DNA of 64,000 nt, taken from Tricholoma matsutake (lineage: Eukaryota > Basidiomycota > Agaricomycetes > Agaricales > Tricholomataceae). The position numbers were made by a program, and so were the translations under genes. This document shows positions 57,773-64,000 of the stretch, one piece after another (position 1 is the first letter of the stretch; each line of letters opens with the position of its first letter). A model generated the notes under the pieces. The model made no database searches and was not told the origin of the DNA. It was given only the letters and a program-made list of their open reading frames with translations. The DNA lies in contig AP026544.2 of NCBI GenBank assembly GCA_026075535.2, forward strand, positions 8,308,001 to 8,372,000. Reading direction: 5' to 3'.

Positions 57773-59090
57773 GCCTCTAGAACAGGAAACCTCAAATGTC
57801 ATGCTAGCTTTGACAGTGTACTTGATCAAGGAATGAGAGCAACTATTATACTGATTGATAGTACAGAACCAGATGAATGGGACACATGATGGCATGGATC
57901 ACATGTCAGAATGGACACCATTTGAGTAACAATAACACTAGAGTGGAGACACATTGAAGAAGTCTTTACACATACACTAGAGGGAATCTTCAATGTAATC
58001 TATTACTGTCCAAAGGTTGAGGCAAGCTGTATCATGCCAGATGATGACAGAAACAGAGCAGATGAAATCATCAGAATGGATGACACTGAAATGACCAGGC
58101 CAGTAATCACATTGAAGAATGACAGAAACAGAACAGATGAAATCATCAGAATGGATGACATTGAAATGACCAGGCCAGTAACCACATTGAAGAAGCATTT
58201 ATACATGGAATCTTCAATACATTTCAGTTACCTAATAATATTCAAGACCAAGCAGAATCCTTCATTCAAAGGATGGAAGTGATGGGGTTAACAGAAGGGA
58301 TTACTTCATAAGAAGCAGGTGGCAACCAAAAAAGGATTTATACATGCAATAGTGGGGAATCCATGATCACATTTATCTACCTGATAGTCAAGACCAAGTG
58401 AAATCCTTTTATACAAAGCAGATGACCATCAGATGAGCTCATTGGACTGGATGACTCCAACAGAATGGATGACACCAAGGGAACAGATAACACCAACAGA
58501 ATGGATGACACCAATGGAATGGATGACACCAATGGAACAGATGACATCCACAGGATGGATGACATCAGACAAATGATGTAAATGGAATGGAGGACATCGT
58601 ATAATCTCAGGATGCAAACCATTCTTCTCTTAACTATGTCCACACATGCAGATTCTACTACACCAACAGTTACAGGAACTCATGTTCTTCTCAACCTCTG
58701 CTCCAGAGCAAGAGCAGCTTGTAAGGAAGCAACTTCTAATCACAGGATGTCAGGCTCAGAGGATTATTATCAAATAGGACTATCCAGAATGAAGTTGGAG
58801 ATGGTATGTATACAATCAAATTCAGCAACACCAACTGATGAATCATTCCCCACTATCAGGATCTGGCTGAGGTCTTTCTTGGTGGCTCTATCATACCATT
58901 ATGTCCCACTGTTTTTTTAAATTATACATTGCTTAACACCAGAAAATATGGGAATTGGAAAGTCCAGGGAAAAGTCCATCCATCCATCAGCCACCCATAT
59001 GGTGGCATCAGGTGTGCAGCACCTGCTCACACCTTTGACAAGCTGTCCCAGCTTCAGCAGAGCAAGCAACATTGTTCTGCACCTGAGGTC
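57773..59090. repeat. Unassigned region with GATGAC-type minisatellites
   Basis: A 66-bp unit is duplicated at about 58044-58190 (GACAGAAACAGA(G/A)CAGATG...). A 15-bp repeat around AATGGATGACACCAA runs at 58450-58565. No gene recognised; open frames here follow the repeats. Confidence 0.6.
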
Positions 59091-59094
59091 TTCG

Positions 59095-59365
59095 TCCTCC
59101 CCCACATATTCCTGGAGGAATCCTGGAGGATTATTGGGAACCAATGTTCCAGCCATTTGTCACTCAAGTATATATTCCTGACTCTTCCCATTCCAGGAGG
59201 TTCCTGGTTGATTCCTGGTAAATTACACCCTTCCAGGAGGAATTCCTGGAATTCCCCAGGACTCTGGTACCAGGAATCCACCAGGAATCCACCAGGACTC
59301 TACCAGGACTCTACCAGGACTCTACCAGGAATCCACCGGAACTCCACTGGGATTTAACCAGGAGT
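59095..59365. repeat. CCAGG/TCCTGG 15-bp minisatellite
   Basis: Repeated CTCTACCAGGA and ATCCACCAGGA units at 59270-59345, and TCCTGGAGGA units near 59110-59130. The same words make up the array at 62030-62180. Confidence 0.8.
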
Positions 59366-59676
59366 CCTTACTATTAAAAAGAAAACCTTTGAGGGTTGAA
59401 CCCTGGACCTCAGGGTTGAATTAAACAGGTGCAATATACCATTAGACCATAGTGCCATTCTTAATATACAACATAAGTTGATCTAAGTACCACATTGAGT
59501 GGCTGTGTATGACAAAGCATACAGCTGCATCATCAACGTTGCCAGCTCATCATTCAACCACCACCACCACCGTTGACAATGCCCCCTCCACCTCCCTCCC
59601 TCCCTCCTTTCTCTCACCACCAACAAACATGCCACAATGCACAGGAAATGGGCCCAAACAACTGGATGGGCCCTAT

Positions 59677-59858
59677 GTAAGTTTTTTTTTGTTTGCTTTT
59701 TGTTTTTATAAACTAACTAACTCATTTCTTTTGTTTTATAGGTTCTACTCTACTGGTAACAATGGCAAACGAGCCAACTGGATGGGCCCTATGTAAGTTT
59801 GTTTTTTGTTTGCTTTTTGTTTTTATAAACTAACTAACTCGTTTCTTTTGTTTTATAG
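59677..59858 (+). repeat. Tandemly duplicated intron with 51-bp exon
   Basis: Two near-identical introns (59677-59741, 59793-59858), each GTAAGTTT...AACTAACTAACTC...TTTTATAG, flank a 51-bp exon (59742-59792) in frame with itself. The exon start GTTCTACTCTACTGG is repeated after the second intron. Confidence 0.75.
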
Positions 59859-60369
59859 GTTCTACTCTACTGGCAACAACGGCTGGACATGAGACAACCC
59901 AACACACCCACCCCACGCCTACAAGCCTCTGCTCGTAGGGTGGATCATGAGTGTGTGCACTCGACGACAATAACAACGCCACTGCCTACCAGCACCAGAA
60001 CCCCCTACCAGCACCATAGCCCCAAGAATGCGAAGCATGGCCACCAACCACAACGGACAACAACCACAACAGACAACAACCACAATGGACAACAACCACA
60101 ATGGACAACAACCACAATGGACAACAACAACAGGGCCAATGACACACCACCCACCTCCAGCCCCATGAGCCACTGTTCATGGGGTGGATTGTGGGTGGAA
60201 TGGCGATGACAGCCACCACCACACAGCGGGAGATGGCCAGGATGGCAACAACGACCAGGAAGGGCACAGCGACCAGGAGCAGCACAGAAACGACGCCCAG
60301 GACAGCAACAATGAGGACAGCAACAATGAAGGCCCAGCACCCAGGATGACAGGGACAGGACGACAGACA

Positions 60370-60640
60370 TGACTCACCAGGCTGCCCCCACATTTTGCGT
60401 GGGGCAGTTTTTTTCATTTTTAATTTATGGTAATACCTTCCCCCTCACCCACGTTTTATGTGGGTGAGGGGTTTTTCTTTCTTTTTCTTTATAATTGTAG
60501 TGCTCCCCTTGTGTTGAACATGAGGGGAGATTAGTTTTATATGTATATATTTGTAGGACTCCCCCTCGCACCTTGTGTGGGGGAGGTTTTTTTTTATGTA
60601 ATTAATGGTGTATCCCTTGTGTCCAATGTGAGGGATGTAG
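60370..60640 (+). repeat. Hairpin cluster of family Y
   Basis: Five consecutive stem-loops, each with a pyrimidine-rich left arm and T-rich spacer: CTGCCCCAC/GTGGGGCAG (60379), CCCCTCACCCAC/GTGGGTGAGGGG (60440), CTCCCCT/AGGGGAG (60503), CTCCCCC/GGGGGAG (60560), ATCCCTT/GAGGGAT (60612). Related ones are at 18853-18876, 18930-18954 and 18978-19005. Confidence 0.8.
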
Positions 60641-60747
60641 TTAATAAATTTTATTTGATCTTAATTGTGAGCTTCAAGAGAGAAATACCTAAGTTTGAGT
60701 TTGAGGGTATAAATACACTTTTATATTGGCAGCTAATAATTCTCCTG

Positions 60748-60818
60748 TGGCTCAACTGGTTAAGCACTTGTTTGGTTTGTCATGTGATTCTTGACCATGA
60801 GTTCTAGAGTTCAATCCC
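60748..60818 (+). repeat. tRNA-like block of family Y copy 3
   Basis: TGGCTCAACTGGTTAAGC and GAGTTCAATCCC boxes. Collinear with 18688-18762. Confidence 0.55.
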
Positions 60819-60850
60819 TGCTCTGAACAAGTTTATTTTGTAGGTACTTT

Positions 60851-61360
60851 GTGAAATTCATGCAGTCTGAAGCACTTGAAACTCGTAAGATATCTCAAAT
60901 TGACTTTCCATTATGGTATTGGGGCCATGCAGCTCTCTGCAAATTTAAACTCCGACACTCGCCATGAAAAATGGTACAGTTGTAGATCTCCCTCTACACA
61001 ACAATTCAGGTATACTTTATATGGGAGAAAATACTCTAATAGATGCATATCAAAAAGTCTTCGGAGTGAAATTTTTTTAAATAGCGTAGTTCGGCCATTC
61101 TGCTGTCTTATACATGAAGATCTCAAGAATGGCACCTTAATTAAAAATTCTACACTGAAGAAATTGATGAGAGGCATTCATAATGTTGATCCTACACTTT
61201 GTTTGAGGCAAAACAGTGCTGTGAATGTCAAACTATGTTCTGCAATGTTGTCCTACAAATGTGTGTCCTGAATAGGAAACTCAACACAATCAGTTAATGC
61301 TAATTTAGTGCGTCGTGTTTTTTTTTACCCTTATACTCACTCCTGCTGGGGATGGTACGA
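60851..61360. other. Unassigned region
   Basis: A 131-residue open frame (60876-61271) has no recognisable family. The sequence is AT-rich and may be the tail of family Y. Confidence 0.25.
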
Positions 61361-61364
61361 CGCA

Positions 61365-61760
61365 GTCCCCAGCAGCAAGCACAGAGTCAAAATAAGTTAT
61401 GGAGGATCAACATGCTGGACCGTGAAAACCAGGATCCACAATCCTCACCAATATCGGCAGTACAGCAAGAACTGGCCAGACAACGAGTGCATGCAGACGA
61501 CAATGTGCGTAGATATTGAAACAAAGCATGGGAGGCATTACATGCCAAGACTACCTGTGATATTCTTCATGCTGAAAAGGCCCAAATATATCATGCATCA
61601 CATGCAAGAGCTGCTCAAGTACCACAGCAAAAACAGTGTGCAGTTTCAAAAGCTCTCGAAAAAGTCAAGGCAATACCCAATGAGTGACATCTGAAGCATA
61701 AAACGGAGTGGGAGGAAGCTGACACATTAGAAGATGCAGACATGGAAGACTGAATACTTT
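61365..61760 (+). pseudogene. Unrecognised decayed coding remnant
   Basis: One plus frame gives a long helical-looking stretch (QQELARQRVHADDNVRRY, HASHARAAQVPQQKQ, VSKALEKVKAIPNE, EWEEADTLEDADMED) interrupted only by TGA/TAG codons, a pattern of mutated coding sequence. No homologue comes to mind. Confidence 0.3.
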
Positions 61761-61871
61761 GAATACACCACTCATTACCACTAATTTCTTTCACATAGTT
61801 GACTGATACACTTCATTGATCATTATAATTTATAATACTCTTAATTCTGTATATACATTGTCAAAACATTA

Positions 61872-62420
61872 TTATACGCCCTCAAATACATTGGCAATAG
61901 TGCAACAATAGTGGATGCAAGTCTGTGTTATGTCAGCATTTCCAAAAGTGGTAATGACCAGTTTCTCTGCTACATTTTTTCCAGTGGCTCTGCCAGGCCC
62001 CAATGGTATGACTTTAGGGTACTGAGTCCCACTGGATTCCTGGTGAGTCCCATTGGAGTCCTGGTGAGTCCCACTGGATTCCTGGTGAGTCCCACTGGAG
62101 TCCTGGTGAGTCCCACTGGATTCCTGGTGAGTCCCACTGGAGTCCTGGTGAGTCCCACTGGATTCCTGGAGGATTCCTGGTCTTCCTGGTAGGACTACCT
62201 TGGGTACCACCTCCCCAGCTTTCCACTTTTTCTCTGCCTTCCTGGTGGCAGCCACCTTCTTCCGCTCCACCTCTGTGGCCCTCTTCTCTGCCTCCACTCT
62301 GGCAGCCTCTTCCATGGCTCATTGCTCCTCTGCCTCTCTCACCTCCTCCTCCATCAGCTGGTCTTGTTGGGCCTTGAGGGCCACTGTAATCTATTCTTTC
62401 CATGTGTGAGGGGAGGGAGG
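61872..62420 (-). pseudogene. Charged coiled-coil ORF running into a minisatellite
   Basis: Minus reads QLMEEEVREAEEQ, a stop, then AMEEAARVEAEKRATEVE and RKKVAATRKAEKKWKAGE. These Glu/Ala/Lys-rich helices resemble small ORFs found near fungal LTR elements. The C-terminal half is the translated repeat SSGTHQE/D. Confidence 0.4.
62033..62180 (+). repeat. 30-bp minisatellite (TCCTGGTGAGTCCCACTGGA)
   Basis: About five alternating pairs of 15-bp halves differing at ATTCC/AGTCC. Confidence 0.9.
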
Positions 62421-62555
62421 ACATGTTGAAGTTTTGGTGATGGTGGTGGTGGTTGTAGGAAGACCTGGGAACCCCGGCAAAATCAACAAACAAATTTCCT
62501 GATTCAGATTTGAACCTTCATGTGCCTCGTAGACTCAGCACTAAGGGGGAAATAC

Positions 62556-63108
62556 TGTTGGAACTGATTCCTCCAACTGGACTTCCAATTGTTTTCCGCC
62601 ATCTTTTTCAGCTGCCTTGCATCACAGCTCACCTCCTATCAGCAGCACTGCCTGGAGATGAAATTCCTTGATTTCCAATTCAAGGAAACTCTGACCACCT
62701 CTGATCCTTAGTATTTAAGCTAGCTACTTTCATCTTGTATTAGACAGTTTGTAAATCAACAAAGTCACCCAACTTAATTCCAACCAAGTTAAGCATCTCC
62801 AATCCCCTTCTAAGTCTACCTCAAACTTTACCTCATTCTCCCCAGAAAACCTCTGGATCTCTTATCTCTCTCCTAACCCTTGTCTTGAAATTAGGACACT
62901 TGATGAGGAGAAGGGCACAACTTCTTACAAGTTGAAGCCAAGTCTTTCTGTTCCCCTCACACTTGGTGCGGCACATCAAGTGGACTCTGCCCCAGAATCC
63001 CATCAGGTTCCCTTCCCTGTTTCTAACCTCCCTAACCCTTTGACTTCTACCAACCAGGTACGACCAGAAATCTGATGACTTCCTTCACCCAACTCAGAAC
63101 TTGACAGA
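62556..63108 (+). repeat. LTR-like segment related to family Z
   Basis: Shares AGTATTTAAGCT..., CTTGTATT, AAATTAGGACAC and TCTTACAAG(C/T)TGAAGCCAAGTC with the solo LTR at 39316-40025, in the same order. Starts TGTTGGAAC, ends about AACTTGACA. No TSD; the edges are uncertain. Confidence 0.5.
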
Positions 63109-64000
63109 ACTCTAGACTATTATCTATTGATTTAATGTTTGTAATGGTGTATGTGATGTACTGTGACTTGTATATCATTTTGTTACATTACCTTATTTAG
63201 CTAAATGATGATGTTGGCTCAAGACAGCTCAAGACAGCTTTAGATGGCTTGAAGCTTGGGACTAGCCAGATTTATGGCTGGCTGAGTGGTGGCTGACAAA
63301 GCCATGGTTGTGCAAGCCAGATCACCAGCTGGCTCACCCACAGCAACACCAATCCACATCATTCTCATGTACATTGTGTGCTTTCATATTCTGTGTCCAG
63401 CAACTTTCAGCCACTTTAAGGCCATCTTTTCATCATTCTCCATGACTTTTCAAAGTGGAAATTGTCTTCAAAAGAGATGAGGGGCCTTTTCTATAAAAAT
63501 TCTCTGTGCATACAAGATCAGGTTCTTGTTCTGGCTTTTGGCACTTTTTTTTGTCTTTCAGAAGTCCTCAAAGATCCAAAAAAAGAACTTTGATGTCCAG
63601 CCAGGCCAGGCCAGGCCAGGCCCTGCACACCATGGTACCTATCCCTCCTTGACAATGGACATGCAGATAATACCTATGACATCAGGACCACTTAGAAGAC
63701 AGCTTCTATCTGTAGCCTGAGGTCAAGGCTGGCAGAATGGGAAAATCAGACATCCACTCATATTCTTTTTGGCAGTCCTTTGGCCCTTCCTTCTATATAT
63801 GGTAAGTTTCTGTCACATGTTTATGTTATTCTGCAAATTACTACTAATTAGTAATCAAAAAAATTGTTCATTGAATGGATTCAACACTGCCACATGTGTT
63901 ATCTCATCTCTTCACCTGTTCTCAACTCTTGCAAAAGACACTGCTATGTGTTCTAGGTTTTAGAAAGCAAAATGTTTCACAGCAATCATGCTACATTACT
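63109..64000. other. Unassigned region
   Basis: No gene recognised. A short CCAGG(C) tandem run at 63599-63620 and a GGCTGGCTGAG-type repeat near 63270-63330 are the only structures. Confidence 0.35.

Larger units (their letters stand above)
59385..60850 (+). mobile_element. Family Y element, copy 3
   Basis: Order as in copy 1 but on plus: tRNA-like block pointing left (B box 59391-59406, A box 59429-59452), CACCACCACC-rich segment, duplicated intron-exon unit (59677-59858), stem-loop/ATARRVD region (59889-60200), hairpin cluster (60370-60640), tRNA-like block pointing right (60748-60818). Boundaries beyond these are unknown. Confidence 0.5.

Noticed and set aside
18688..60818. tRNA-like blocks as functional tRNA genes
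   Set aside because: A and B boxes are present but no paired acceptor stem or anticodon arm could be drawn; they occur as parts of repeats.
60876..61271. 131-residue open frame as a gene
   Set aside because: No family resemblance, AT-rich context, no splice or promoter signals; probably chance.

Overview
This window is from a repeat-rich nuclear genome of a filamentous fungus, most likely a basidiomycete of the Agaricomycetes. The basis is short introns of about 50-70 bp with CTAAC branch sites, chromodomain Ty3/Gypsy elements, Ty1/Copia elements, hAT transposases, and a rve-type integrase gene family that I know mainly from mushroom genomes. I do not claim a species. Only one probable host gene is visible: a Kre9/Knh1-like GPI-anchored wall protein at the left edge. 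Nearly everything else is mobile DNA in several states of decay.

Layout: 1-900 host gene. 900-3300 unassigned. 3300-9260 is a CAA-rich minisatellite split by a full-length Copia element (copia-1, 3740-8889, TSD AGGGG). 9576-15109 is a second, broken Copia element (copia-2) carrying two hAT-type MITEs with 8-bp TSDs. 16300-18460 holds a 444-bp fold-back element and a larger imperfect inverted repeat. 18500-20560 is a hairpin-rich element with tRNA-like ends (family Y), followed by a LINE 3' end at 21000-21900.

The centre, 22.3-57.0 kb, is one deep nest. A degenerate hAT transposase gene (minus strand) was split by gypsy-3 (LTRs 23242-23457 and 56485-56700, TSD GATAC). The gag of gypsy-3 was split by an ~11-kb DNA transposon, element X (27911-54638). 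X was split by gypsy-outer (LTRs 28212-28964 and 43176-43974, TSD GTCAA). Gypsy-outer was split by gypsy-inner (29858-35890, TSD ACCGG) and by a solo LTR (39316-40025, TSD GTTGT). In three cases, removing the insert and one TSD rejoins a reading frame or exon, so the order is supported twice over.

Element X is the most interesting object. It carries three intron-containing genes: a HECT-like protein and a rve/DDE integrase on plus, and on minus a probable 2-oxoglutarate/Fe(II) dioxygenase resembling TET/JBP-type enzymes. A combination of integrase, ubiquitin-ligase-like protein and possible base- or protein-modifying oxygenase in one mobile unit would be notable. This copy has lost several key residues.

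To the right, 57.4 kb has a solo LTR of gypsy-inner. 59.4-60.85 kb is a second family Y copy with a tandemly duplicated intron-exon unit. 62.0 kb has a 30-bp minisatellite and 62.5 kb a diverged LTR. Decay is dominated by C-to-T/G-to-A transitions, often CGA to TGA stops, consistent with methylation-linked or RIP-like mutation.
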